DNA of 64,000 bases from Escallonia rubra (Eukaryota > Streptophyta > Magnoliopsida > Escalloniales > Escalloniaceae), in NCBI GenBank assembly GCA_033065855.1, contig JAVXUO010002769.1:124001-188000 (forward strand), given 5' to 3'. The translations under genes and the position numbers were made by a program. Of this stretch, positions 1 through 11,529 are shown piece after piece. The number at the start of each line of letters is the position of its first letter. Position 1 is the first letter of the stretch. The notes below the pieces were generated by a model. It was not told where the DNA came from and did no database searches. It was given only the letters and a program-made list of their open reading frames with translations.

Positions 1-1492
1 ATCAACCTCTGCAGTTGACTAACAAAGGGATAATAAGAACATGCAACAACATAAATTCCACAAGAAGGAGAGGGGGGGAGGGGGAGAACGCAAAAGATTG
101 GAGCATTGCAAAACAGTGCATTTCCACAAGAAAAGGAAAATGAGAGGGATGTAGGGAGGGAGGGAAAGAATACTAAAGATCGGACTCATGGACCATTGCA
201 AAGCACAAGATTAGAGAATGAGAAGGAAAGGTATATACAGCAGAGTAGAAGAACAATGTTGAGTTATGCTTAACAATTTCATTTACATGCAAGCCTTCGA
301 CTGCACATGGAAAGACAAATGGTGTACCAATACCAAGTGCACAAATAAATAAAGTGTTAAATTGCACTATAATAAAGGGTACCAAATATGCAAGCGAAAA
401 TAATTGAATCAGAGGCAGACCAACCGCATAACCGGGGGCGGCCAGGGGGAGGGGGTGGTGGGGCATAGCCACCCCCCAAATTTTGGGATTCTTTTTTAGT
501 TTTTAAAGTAATGGGAAATCATTTTTAAAATATTTACAAAAATACCTCTATATTGCAAAAGAAGAAATTGGTTAGGATTAGACTTCTGTTAGGATTAGAA
601 TTCTGTTTGGATTGGACTTGTAGTCCAATATAAGAGTCTTCAAAGTATTCAACTAGAAGGATTTGAACTGAATTAGGTCTATCATAAAGCACTGACCGGG
701 ATTTAGGTTACCTCCCTTAGGATCGAACTACTTGGTTGTGAGCCCGATTTGTCTGGTCGGGTACGTATAAGCCATTCAACCCCCGTCTTTGTATTCAAAT
801 CAAACTTAATTTAAATTGGGATTTGTTTTGTTAAGTTGTTTCTGGATAAAAATCACCATAAAACAAGTCAGACACCATCTAGGTATAACGAGGTGCATAA
901 CACCTTCGGGTCATTTAAATTTAAATTTAAATTAGTATTTGAGTTCGAATCTCCTGTCACGTAGATTCGAAGGCTTTGCTTGGACATGTAGAGACGAATT
1001 TAGGGTTTTCTTATTTTTTCTTAATAATAATTTAGTGAACCCAAAAAATGAGATGACAACTTTGAAAGACTAGTCTTTGTTGGATGTGTGTCGTCAGAAA
1101 TGGTATTGGTATATTGGGTATATACATTTTTGTACGTAATTTTTATCCTTCCTCATGAAATTCTTTCTTAAAACTATACAAGTAACAAAAGAATATTCTA
1201 CCAAACATACGTCGCATGCATATGTAGTTTTGCATTGTTTGGACTTCAACATGTGGTTTAAAGTGTAGGTCACATGAAACGAATAGAAGAGTTAACTATT
1301 AAAAAGTAAACTTCAGTGTAATATAGAAAAAATAAACTTCAGTATTCTGCGTACTTAGAAAATTGAAAAGGAATAATACAATATATTATTCGAGAAGGAT
1401 CTTCCTTTATTTGACATTAAAAAAAAAAAAGTCTTATTTTAATACAAAACATGACCAGTACTTGAACAAGACCAGAACTCCTTTACTCCTCC
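1..1492. other. Intergenic DNA downstream of the SDR gene
   Basis: No supported gene. The first 230 bases are purine-rich on the plus strand, and the open frames there have no recognisable domain. Around 430-490 there is a G-rich then C-rich stretch next to a short pyrimidine run, which may be a transposon scrap but could not be assigned. From about 842 onward the sequence is shared with the region starting near 18244, so this part of the flank took part in the SDR duplication. AT-rich sequence at about 1380-1440 lies in the likely 3' UTR and terminator region of the SDR gene. Confidence 0.5.
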
Positions 1493-2976
1493 TCACTGGA
1501 TTAGTCCTACAGCTTTCAATATGCTGGGATTCACAACACTAATCCCTCCATCAAGCACTAGATTGTGTCCACTCACATAACCCCCATCATCACTAGCCAA
1601 GTAGAGCACAGCCTTAGCAACATCTTCAACCCTCAAAAATTTCCCCTTCAAATTTCCCAACTCATGCAAACCTGCTTCAATTTGCTCAGGCGTAGCTCCT
1701 TGTCCGGCGGATAAACTCAAGCCAGTCACCAATCCCGAAGGAGAGATGCAATTCACTCTTACGCCATACTGCCCAAGCTCGGCTGCCAAATTCTTACTTA
1801 GCCCCACTACTCCGTGCTTTGAGACCACGTAAGAGTGCGACGCCAAGCCTGCAATGATAATTTGGAGTTGGAATTAGCTAATGGAATGTCCTTAAAACAG
1901 AGACCTTTTTTTTCAAAGACAACCTTAGGGCCAGCAACCATAAGGTTTCATTATGTCGCATAACTAGGAAAATAATTAGTAAAGGGGACAGTTGCCCCAT
2001 AGTCCCTCTAACCCAGGTACTAAAATTATTAAGTCATTGGTAAAAAAAACTTTTAAGTGTCACTTCACTTGAATAAGTGTAGCGAAAAGTGGTGCCTAAT
2101 TGTCAGATATTAAAACCTTAGAACAAAATTACGTAAAGATTTATAGGAACAACTTTTAGACAGGGTTGTTGGGGGTCTTTACCTGCAATTGATGCACAAG
2201 CACTTGCTGTGAATAGTATGCAACCCCTGCGCTCTGGAACCATGACCCTTGCTGCATGTTTGGCACCTAAAAATGAACCAATCACATTAACACGGAGGAC
2301 CCGTTCTAGGTCTGATTTTGTAGTGTCCAGGATACTCCCAAACGGACGGTCCACAATGCCAGCGTTGTTGAACATTATATCCAGGTGGCCGAAATTTGCA
2401 ACGGTGGTGTCGACGAGATTGATCACCTCTTCTTCATTTGATACATCACAGTGGATGTAGCACACATTTTCGCCAAGCTTATCGGAGATGGCTTGACCAA
2501 GTTCATCTTGGACGTCGGCAATGACTACTTTGGCACCATTTTTCCAGAAGAGGTGCGTGGTACTTTCTCCAATTCCACTTGCACCGCCGGTGACGATAGC
2601 TACTTTGCCTTGTAGCCTGAAAAGGATTGAGTTGCCATGAACTTTAGCCCTGACAGGAAATATGGATCAGTTGAGAGTAGACTAGACCAATTCATAATGG
2701 GTCTTGAAGGTAGAATGACAAACAAAAAATTGAGAACAAAGTAAATTGGTGTTACAAGAATACGATATACAACGGATATAGTAGGTACAATTCTGCATTA
2801 CGGAATAATCCTCTATCTGAGCTCGAGGGATCAGTGTCTTTGCTCGTGTACTAAATTTGTTTGCAGAGCCGATTGCAACTCGTTTATTATCTTTTGGAAA
2901 ATGTATGAAGAAATAGTTGGAAAACTTGCAATTACCTGTTGGTGGATGGAGCTGCTATACAAGAAGAATCACCCAT
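1493..2976 (-). CDS. Short-chain dehydrogenase/reductase, three exons, 276 aa
   Basis: A classical NAD(P)-dependent SDR of the plant SDR110C type (secoisolariciresinol, borneol or isopiperitenol dehydrogenase-like), expected to oxidise a secondary alcohol in terpenoid or phenolic metabolism. Exon 1 is 2976-2936 (starts MGDSSCIAAP), exon 2 is 2616-2183 and exon 3 is 1848-1493. All junctions are GT-AG and the phases add up to exactly 277 codons with the stop. Seen in the protein: the nucleotide-binding TGGASGIG near the N-terminus, the NNAG motif after the DVSNEEEV stretch, the SAC segment at the end of exon 2, and the catalytic YVVSK just after the exon 2/3 junction. The C-terminus has the usual GGYVSGHNLVLDGG stretch. 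The length is normal for the family. No transit peptide is obvious. A truncated copy lies at 18910-19689. The substrate cannot be told from sequence. The family call is firm. Confidence 0.93.
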
Positions 2977-3050
2977 GTTGGCCTGTGAAGAGGAGAGAGC
3001 AGAACACCTTTCTTGTACTTGTGTGTTCCCTTTCCTTGGTGTGCTTTAAC

Positions 3051-3060
3051 CATTTATACA
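3051..3060 (-). promoter_or_regulatory. TATA box of the SDR gene
   Basis: On the minus strand this reads TGTATAAATG. It lies 75-84 bases upstream of the SDR start codon at 2976, a normal spacing for a plant core promoter with a 5' UTR of roughly 40-50 bases. Position and motif support the call. The transcription start is not determined. Confidence 0.55.
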
Positions 3061-4447
3061 AGCACTTCTGTTCTTCAGGCCAGTTAATAATTCAACACGG
3101 AAATCTTTTTTTAACAAGGTTTCATTATAGTATAATAATTTCCCATGCTTTTTGTGTTTTGAGCATTTAGTCAAGATGGCCTCTTCTTCCGGCCATTTAA
3201 TATATCTCACTGATGCACATGGTCACAAGTTGGGGGTTTCAAACATTAAAAAGGATCTTCCTTCATTGACATTTGAAAAAAAAAAAAAAAAAAACGCACA
3301 CACACACGCACAGAAGAAGATTACTGTAAGGACAGTGGCTGAATATGCCCCATTCTTTATTAAAAGCTGGTACCTTGGAAGCAGCACCTTGGGGTGTGCA
3401 GAGTCAGCTGCCAAATTTTGAACAGAAAAGGACCCACATTAATCCTGAAACTTGAAGTTTTTCAATACCAAAGCTGCGATATTGAAAGCTGTACACACTT
3501 CATTTTTATAGGTTATTAATTACAACTTAGATTATATATATACACATAATAATTATATACTAGTTTTGATCCCATGAGTTGCACAAGGGAGAAATAATTG
3601 TCAAAGTTTTGATTCAGAATTTGTATGCCTAATGACGATAATTAAATCGATAGTGACAAAAAGATAATTATAAAAATATTTTACCTTTTCATATGAGTTT
3701 TCCTACAATTTTTTATTGTGAAAATTAACTTGATTAATAATTGTTAACTTTTAGCAACAAATGAAGATGAAAAATAGTATATAAAATAATTAAAATAGTA
3801 CGTCCCAACTAATAGCAACAAAAGTTATTGTACAAATAATGATAACTTTATGTTGAGGTTTATATTATTCAAGGCCACCAATAAAAGAGTAAATATATAT
3901 AACAAATGATTGAAAATAAAAGGGGTGAGTAAACTACATATATAAGCTTGTAAGAAATTAAAGTATAGAGATTATGTTAGTTATAGAGAAAAACTCATAG
4001 AGAATATTCTCTTTAATCTTTTCTCTGAACAATAGAAAAGATTAAAGAGAATATATCGAGAGAATTACTTTTGGCAAATCTTAGGAATTAATGCATCTTA
4101 CATTTTAGTTCTAACGATACAATTTGTTGGGTACACTGGACAAGTTTCTTTACCTATCTTATATTTGCTTCTTGAGAGGCTAAACATGATTGCAATCATT
4201 GTTTTTTCAATGCGGGCTTGCAATCATTGTTTTTTTAGTTGTGGCGTTTTCAGATGTGATATAGAGATCATCTCTGGAGATGATATGAAGCGGGTGGTCG
4301 ACAGTTTTTGCGTTACTGACCTCTAGAACGGTTGCATTTGCATCAACTTAGTGTATTTTGTATAGTAAAAATATATGTAATTAATGAGGATATATGTCAA
4401 GATTTTTGCTTCGTACTAATAATCAACTAAATATTTGTAATGGATAG
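3061..4447. other. SDR upstream region and AT-rich intergenic DNA
   Basis: No gene seen. It contains an A-run at about 3278-3294 followed by a short CA/CG microsatellite, then AT-rich DNA. At 3556-3592 there is a Helitron-like terminus, listed separately. The tail around 4000-4080 contains an inverted pair (AGAATATTCTCTTTAATCTT and its near complement), which can form a hairpin. The region ends where the 5' LTR of the Ty3 element begins. Confidence 0.45.
3559..3590 (-). mobile_element. Helitron-like 3' terminus (hairpin plus CTAG)
   Basis: Read on the minus strand, a short hairpin with arms CCCTTG and CATGGG and the loop TGCAACT is followed about nine bases later by CTAG and then T. A terminal hairpin just before CTRR, with insertion between A and T, is the standard 3' end of plant Helitrons. 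Similar hairpins occur near 61321 and 63738. No RepHel coding sequence is associated, so at most this is a non-autonomous or truncated copy. Confidence 0.35.
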
Positions 4448-4877
4448 TGATATGAGCAAAAAAAATTACTATGACACTTGTCACAATCTGGTAAAGTTAA
4501 ACATGTCACAATACTCATGAAAGAAGGTAAAGTGGGGACTAACTACCTTCCAACCATTTACACCATTCATTAAGGCAGTAACACCCCCCCCCATTCAAGA
4601 CAATTAACTACCATTAGTGGGAGTAACCTCTCATTAATCCGGTAACTCCCTAATTAAATAGGGAAGTAAATAAACCACTAAGGAAGGACCCTATAAAAGG
4701 AAAATGTAGAACCAAGAAAGGCAAGTGAATTCATTTGAGTTTACATTATAATCTCCTGAAATATCTTCTGACTTAAGCATCGGAGATTTCTCGCCGAAAA
4801 TCCTTCTGGCGAATCACCGATGTTGTCTTTTTGTTGTGCAGGTTTATTCACGAATCAAGTTCCGGATTTCATCCGCA
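4448..4877 (+). repeat. 5' LTR of the Tat-like element
   Basis: Begins TGATATGAG and ends ATCCGCA, and matches 17030-17456 along its full length. It contains CTATAAAAGG at about 4691, a good TATA box for the element's promoter, about 185 bases before the LTR end. A C-run near 4584 differs in length between the two LTRs. Confidence 0.93.
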
Positions 4878-4879
4878 AC

Positions 4880-4901
4880 ATTTTGGCGACATCCGTGGGA
4901 C
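4880..4901 (+). promoter_or_regulatory. Primer-binding-site candidate
   Basis: The bases just inside the 5' LTR read TTTTGGCGACATCCGTGGGA. A TGGCG-type stretch two to six bases after the LTR is the usual place and style of a plant Ty3/gypsy tRNA primer-binding site. The tRNA was not identified. Confidence 0.55.
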
Positions 4902-4921
4902 AAAGAATTCGTGAATAGGCC

Positions 4922-6690
4922 ATGTCTCAGAATCCTAATTCACAAGCTCAGCAAGGTGGGGCCCCTCCACCAGGGTCATCTTCAGCACTGATACGTGACC
5001 CAGCTCGTGGGGTATCCACATCTCAATCACCCAACCGCGGCAAAAAGGTCGTAAGTGCACCAATAATCACTACTGTGGTGCGAACCACCACAGTTGCGGT
5101 ACCCATAATCCCTGCAGTGATACTAGCGACCGTAGCAACGGCACCGGCATCTGTAGCAGTGGTGGCACCAGCTGTGACATTTACTCATCCATCCGCAAAC
5201 ACAGTCTTACGTCCACTTCAAACTATAGCCGTACCTGAACCTCCCATTACCGGTGTCGCCACAACGGGTGTGATCAACACTACTCCACCATCCATGGATA
5301 ACCAAAACGACCTGATGGTCGTTATTCGAGTAATGCAACAATCCATTGAAAAGTTGTAAGCTGCTATAGAGAATCCACCTCCCCAATCAAAACCACTCAG
5401 GCCTCTAGGCACTTCTAAGTCGCCAGAACGAACAAGTCACAACCAACACATGACACAAACGGTGGATGAGGAATCCGATGATGAAAGGCGAAATCCGAGA
5501 TCTAGGAGGCATGAAGAGAACTATTATGAGGCTCACTCTACCAGAAACACTTACGCCAATACTGGCGGTAATCGGGCGGAGCGCTACTCCAATGCTCCAA
5601 TTATAGTTGGACGACCATTTACAGAGGAAATCAATCTCTTCCTAACTCCTCCGAACTGCAAGATGCCTCCGTGTGAGTCATATGATGGCGCATGAGACCA
5701 GATGGAACATTTGGCTCGCTTTACCTCAGGAATGAACCTACATCTGGTCCCTGACCAGATCATGTGCCGGGCTTTTCCTGTAATATTGAAAGGAGCCGCA
5801 CACGTATGGTTCCAACACCTTGTACCTCGTTCTATCTCCTGCTGGGCCCAGTTGGCGAAATCCCTTTGAAGCAACTTCCTCACAAGTTGTGTGCAGAGGA
5901 AGAATTCTTCGGCCCTTTTTCGCATAATTCAGGGGCCGAAAGAGAGTCTAAAGTCATACTACGCTCGCTTCAATTCTGAAAAAATCCTTATTGATCATCT
6001 AGATTCGGGAGTGACTTTTGCTGCGATGGCTAGGGGAGTCAGACCAGGAACGTCCTTGCGATTCTCTCTGAACAAGCGCCCACCAGAGAATATGTCTGAT
6101 CTCCTTGACAGAGTAGAGAAGTATCTTCGGGCATAAGAAGATTCAACGACGTCGCATCAAGAGGAGATTCATTCAGGGCAGAAGAGGCGAAATCGTCCAG
6201 AAGGGAAGAATCAGGACAAACCCAAGCGTCCACGAGCGCTCATCTCCAAATCATTTACTCCTCTCAACACTACACGTGAACATATCCTTCACCAAATCAA
6301 GGGCCAAAACATCCTCAAATGGCCCAAGCCTATGAGAGGACCAGCAGAAAGGAGAGATACTCAAGCATACTGTCATTTTCATAAGAACCATGGTCACACA
6401 ACAGAAGAATGCAAAGTGCTCCAACGAGAAATAAAGAATCTCATAGCCAAGGGACACCTTAAACAGTTCGTCAAAACCAATCATCGACAGCGGACTGGAG
6501 GAAGAAATAATCCACGAAGAGCAGACAAAGCACCTCCAAAAGATTCACTTGTTATAAACACCATCTCTAGAGGACCTAGCGCCAGCGGACTGTCTAGCTC
6601 TTCGCGAAAAGCCTATGCTAGACAAGTCAATCTTGCCCAAGGACCGGCTAAGAGAACAAAAGCATCCACCTCTCTAGAGTTCGACGATGC
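4922..6690 (+). pseudogene. gag of the Tat-like element (broken by stops)
   Basis: Codes for the capsid/nucleocapsid part of the gag-pol polyprotein. One continuous reading frame runs from the ATG at 4922 (MSQNPNSQAQQGG) into protease but is broken by stops at 5357, 5693, 5867 and 6134. The N-terminal third is low-complexity, rich in Ala, Thr, Val and Pro. The middle carries the retrotransposon gag core, with WFQHL at about 5810 and SYYARFN at about 5957. A CX2HX4HX4C zinc-knuckle-like motif is encoded at 6371-6412. Two of the stops (5693, 5867) are TGA codons that fit an earlier CGA. Confidence 0.85.
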
Positions 6691-7380
6691 AGATCTTGAC
6701 GGAGTGAGCCTTCCGCATGATGATGCCCTTGTCATCACTTTGCGTATAGATGCTTTCCAAGTCAAACGCATCTCGGTCGATACAGGAAGCTCGGCCGACA
6801 TCATTTTTGAAGACGCATTCAATCAGATGGGGATATCTGACGATAGGGTAAAACCAATATCTTCTCCTTTGTATGGCTTCATAGGTGCCTCCGCACCGGT
6901 GAAAGGAATCGCCCCCCTCACAATAGTCGCGGGGGAAGGACCTCGTCAAGCGGTACACACACTCAATTTCCTTATTGTCAAAGTCAAATCGTCATATAAT
7001 GGGATTTTGGGACGAACGGGCCTGAACAAGCTACAAGTAGTAGCTTCTACCTATCATCTCATCATGAAATTCCCTACGCCAACAGGGGTTGGCTTTGTAA
7101 AAGAAGATCAGATCCTGGCCCGAAGGTGTTATGTGGCATCATGCAAAGCCGAGGAGACACTCTCCATTGATGACCAGCGAGACGAGAAAGCATTAAGGCG
7201 TGCGGAGCCTATAGAAGCTCTCGTTTCTATACTAATCATAGAAGGGGATGAGGAGCGACAAGTAAGGATTGGCTCAATGCTAGAGCCGAGCATCAGAGAC
7301 CAGTTAGTCTCCTTCCTTCGATCTAACATGGAAATCTTTGCATGGAAGGCCGCAGACATGCCTGGGATCGATCTGTCCGT
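6691..7380 (+). pseudogene. Aspartic protease region of the Tat-like polyprotein
   Basis: This part of the gag-pol frame is open. It carries the active-site triad DTG (6779-6787, in SVDTGSSADIIF) and the later ILGRTGL hydrophobic-glycine motif at about 7003-7023, which together define a retropepsin-like fold. It would have cut the polyprotein. It continues in frame to the stop at 7454. The segment itself looks undamaged, but upstream and downstream stops make the whole a pseudogene. Confidence 0.85.
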
Positions 7381-7990
7381 GATCACACACCAGATTTCAG
7401 TTGATCCCGTGTTCAAACCTGTCAAGCAGAAGAAGTGCCCTTTCGCACCAGAGTGACAAATGGTAATCAAGAAGGAAGTCGATAAACTCCTGGACGCTGG
7501 CTTCATCACAGAAATCGACTTCCCGGAGTGGATGGCCAATGTAGTTATGGTACCGAAAGTCGGGACAAACAAGTGGAGGATCTGCATCGATTACACATAT
7601 TTGAATAGAGCATGCCCTAAAGATAGCTATATGTTGCCATGCATCGATACATCAACTACTTAGCTTTATGGATGCGTTCTCCGATTATAACCAGATCCGC
7701 ATGTATGAAGAAGACGTGGCCAAGACAACTTTCATCATGGATCAAGGCTTATTATGCTATAAGGTCATGCCATTTGGGTTAAAGAATTCCGGCGCCACCT
7801 ACCAAAAGTTAGTCGAAAAAATCTTTCAACCCCTCACAGGGAAGAGCATGGAAGTCTATGTCGACGATATGCTTATGAAAAGCCTCCGAGCTGAAGATCA
7901 TATTACTGATCTCCAATAATGTTTCAGCCTTCTCCACGAATTTCGTATGCGTCTCAACCCTACCAAGTGTGCTTTTGGGGTATCGTCTGG
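7381..7990 (+). pseudogene. Reverse transcriptase of the Tat-like element
   Basis: The RT palm is recognisable by VPKVGTNKWRICIDY at about 7550-7590, MDAFSDYNQIRM at 7668 onward, and the catalytic YVDD at 7857-7868. Damage: a TGA at 7454 (probably from CGA), a frameshift between about 7645 and 7667 that moves the reading from one frame to another, and a TAA at 7917. Product role: copying the element's RNA into DNA. Not functional as it stands. Confidence 0.9.
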
Positions 7991-9130
7991 TAAATTTCTT
8001 GGGTTTATGGTCTCGGAAAGAGGAATCGAAGCTAACCCCGAGAATATCAAAGCCATTCAAGAGATGGTTGCTCCTAGGTGCGTCAAGGAAATACAGGTCC
8101 TGACAGGGCGAATCGCTGCCCTTAGTAGATTCCTCTCTAAGTCAGCTGAGCGCTGTTTGCCATTCTTCAAAGCGTTGAAGAACATCAAAAATTTTGAATG
8201 GATGGTTGAGTGTCAAACTTCTTTTGACAAGCTAAAGGAATATCTTACGTCACCACCTCTTCTCTCTAAACCCATCTCGGGGGAAGATATTTTTCTTTAC
8301 TTGGTCGTTGCAGAATTTGCCATCAGTGCTGTTCTAATTCGAGAGCAGGATGGACGGCAGCTCCCCATTTATTATGTGAGCAAAGTTCTTCAGGGAGCCG
8401 AACAGAGATATCCGAATGCAGAGAAATTGGCATTCACTTTGCTAATTTCCGTAAGAAAACTTTGGCCGTACTTCCAGTCTCACACGATAATCGTGCTCAC
8501 TGACAAGCCCCTTAGACAAATATTGCACAAGCCCGACCTTTCGGGTCATCTCGTTCCTTGGTCGATAGAGTTGGGCGAGTTTGACATCCATTATCGACCA
8601 CGACCTTCAATCAAAGGGCAGGCCCTGACAGATTTCATTATTGAATGCACCTTCCCCATTGAAGACGAGGAGCCTCTCCATTCCGCCCAACTTGAATTGT
8701 TCACTTGGACACTCTTTGTCGATGAATCGTCGAACACAAGTGGGAGTGGTGTAGGGTTGATCCTCAAAGGACCAAACGGCCTGACCGTAGAATACGCTCT
8801 TTGCTTTGACTTCCAAGCTTCCAACAATGAAGCAGAATACTAAGCTTTGATAGCAGGCATGCATCTTGCTCATGCCATGCGCGCAGCATCCCTTCATGCC
8901 TTTAGCGATTCAGCGCTTGTTGTAAAGAAGATGTGGGGAAAGTACGAAGCAAAAGATCCAAAGATGGCCAATTATCTGCGTAAAGCGAAAGAGGTAGCCA
9001 GCGCGTTCACTCTCTTCAAGATCACGCAGATTCGCAGAGAAGACAATACTTCTGCAGATGCACTCTTAAGGTTGGCCTCTCTTGATCCATTAGGTTTTGG
9101 CTGCACTATCCATCTCAAACTTTTGCATGA
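7991..9130 (+). pseudogene. RNase H domain plus second, plant-type RNase H
   Basis: After the RT comes a classical retrotransposon RNase H/connection region (IYYVSKVLQGAEQRYPNAEK, about 8370-8430). A second RNase H-like fold follows, starting TLFVDESSNTSGSG (Asp codon at 8721) and continuing past NNEAEY. The usual plant motif here is DGSSN, so Gly has become Glu. A TAA at 8841 interrupts the second domain. Two consecutive RNase H domains are a known trait of the Tat lineage. Confidence 0.8.
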
Positions 9131-10414
9131 GCCAAGCATTATGACAAAGGAAGTTATGCAGACCGAGCATGAGCCATCATGGATTGATCCCACCAAGGCC
9201 TACCCTCAGGACGACACATTACATGCCGATCGGAAACAAGCCAGGAGTATCTTTCTCCGTTTGGCTCGGTATGCTATTGTGGACGATGTATTATACAAAC
9301 GTTCTTTTACACTTCCTTACCTCCATTGCCTCACCCCATCAGAGGCCAACTATACTCTGCGGGAAGTCCATGAAGGCATTTGCGGACAACACTTAGGAAG
9401 ACGAGCATTAGCGCACAAGGTTCTTCGACAAGGATATTATTGGCCGACAATGCATCGTGACGCTTTGGACTGTACTAAAAAATGTGATGCTTGCCAACGC
9501 TTCTCCTCAATCCCCAAGCAATCGCCAAGCCCCTTATCATCGTTGAGTAGTCCTATACCTTTCGCTATGTGGGGAATGGACATCATGGGTCTTTCCCTTC
9601 AGCTACAACTCAGCGTCGATTTGTAATTGTGGCAATTAATTATTTCACTAAGTGGGCAGAAGCTGAAGCCCTAGCCACAATTACTGAAAAGAAGTGTGAA
9701 GACTTCTTCTGGCGCGCCATTGTTTGTCGCTTTGGAATTCCACTGGTGCTCATCACAGATAATGAAAAACAGTTCGACAACCCAACCTTTCAGACTTTTT
9801 GTGCTAATTTATCGATAGAGCAACTCTTCACTTCCGTAGCACACCCACAGTCAAATGGACAAACCGAAGTTACAAATTGCACGCTTCTCCGAGGGATAAA
9901 GAAGAGGCTTGACGGTGCAAAAGGCTTATGGGTCGATGAATTGCCCAAAATCCTTTGGGCTTACAATACCACCACACGGACCCCTACCGACGAGACACCT
10001 TTTAGTTTGTCATTTGGCACGGAGGCATTAATTCCCGTTGAAATTGGATTACCATCTATTCGTCTAACAACGTATGACCCAATCCAGAATGAAAAGGCCC
10101 TTCGTGCAAATCTTGATCTCCTCGATGAGCGGCGCGAACAAGCAGCAATGCGCCTTGTAACTTATCAACATCAAGTCTCCAAGTTTTATGATCAATGAGT
10201 ACGCCCTCGAATGTTCTGAGTAGGTGACTTAGTCATGCGCCGCATCGAAGCCTCTGCACCACGAGATGCCATTGGAAAACTAGCGCTGAACTGGGAAGGC
10301 CCATATAAAGTTGTAAAGCTGGGAGGCCCAGGAGCTTATCACTTGGAAGATATGGACGTCAAAGTAATTCCTCATACATGGAATGCCATAAATTTAAGGC
10401 GCTACTACGCATGA
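9131..10414 (+). pseudogene. Integrase of the Tat-like element
   Basis: The zinc-binding HHCC module starts at the His codon 9369 (HEGICGQH) and ends with CTKKCDACQRF near 9495. The catalytic core follows: an Asp in GMDIMG at about 9580, an Asp in ITDNEKQF (9758-9760), and a Glu in NGQTEV (9866-9868). The C-terminal domain ends RRYYA with a stop at 10412-10414. Breaks: a one-base frameshift at about 9590 and TGA stops at 10196 and 10217, both fitting CGA to TGA. It would insert element DNA into the genome. Confidence 0.88.
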
Positions 10415-10501
10415 GCAAGACCGGGGGGCATACGCACTCCACACTTGGTCACATACTAGATCTTACTCATGCTTAGATCACTTTTGTAAGACTACGGCTA
10501 A

Positions 10502-11529
10502 TAGGGATGGAAATGGGGTGGGTCGGATGCGGATCTTATTAAATCCGCACCCGCCACGTTAGTCCTGAAACTCCGCCCTGCCCCGCCCCGGCACCAGGTC
10601 AAAAGAGGGCAATATCATCCCCGATCCTAATCTAGTTTAGGAAACCCGACCCCGCCCCGATCCGCCCTAATCTTTCCTCATTCACAGCCACATCCAAAGT
10701 CTGTTCGAAACTTGATAGAAGAAAAAGGCACAATTACTTTGAGCACCACTGGCACCCCCTACCCACGGCCACTGCCGACATACAAACACCATTTTCACCC
10801 ATCAAATCACCACCAAATGGTAAGAAAGAATTCAGCCCAAAAAAATAAAAAAGGAAAGAATGAAAAACAAAAGCTTTATGTGACGGTCCAGCACCTCATT
10901 GTCCGATTCGCCACTCTGATCGCACTACCTCGTTGCAGAGGCTATAGATCTAGCGCCCCTTGTAGCTCTCACAGATGCGCCGCGCCTACGTCGACGTGCA
11001 CTCCTTCGTCAACCGTGGCAGTCGCACTTGGCGAAGTCGACAACACTACCGCTATTTGGACATGAATATGAGGTGGATGTGGACGAACGTTGGAGGTGGC
11101 GGTGCACTGTTTGGCCAAGGTGAAGGTGGACGGTGTTTAGTTGACTGTTAGGTGGTGGCGAGGTGGAGGTGTTTTGTGGCCGTGAGGAGGCTGACGGTGC
11201 GGGGGCAGAGAAGGCAGCGGCAGCGGCGCTGAGTCGGCCGAAAGAAAGAAAGAAAGGCAGGGTTTTGTCATTTGTGGGCATTTATATATATGTAAGATGG
11301 ATGACCGAGATTGGGTGATAAGTAATTACTTAGGGTTTGTATACCGGGGCAGGTACGGGTCAGATACCGAGGCGGGCTGGACAGAAACCATATCCAATCC
11401 TAACCCGCTGCGGGTTGGCAATTTAAATACCATACCCGCCCCATAACTGGTCAAAGTCAAAATAATCCACCCCTATCGGGGCGGGACGGATCGAAGATCA
11501 GCCGGTTGCGGGTCTAATTGCCATCCCTA
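10502..11529. mobile_element. Non-autonomous hAT element nested in the Ty3 element
   Basis: Terminal inverted repeats TAGGGATGGAAAT (left) and the complement of ATTGCCATCCCTA (right) bound 1028 bp. The flanks are ACGGCTAA (10494-10501) and ACGGCTTA (11530-11537), an 8-bp duplication with one mismatch, the hAT hallmark. Subterminal G/C-rich GGGCGGG-like stretches occur at both ends. There is no transposase. The interior (about 10700-11280) has a different base composition, with GTGGCGGTG-type repeats on the plus strand; open frames there have no recognised domain. It sits just after integrase, inside the retrotransposon's 3' untranslated region. Confidence 0.85.
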
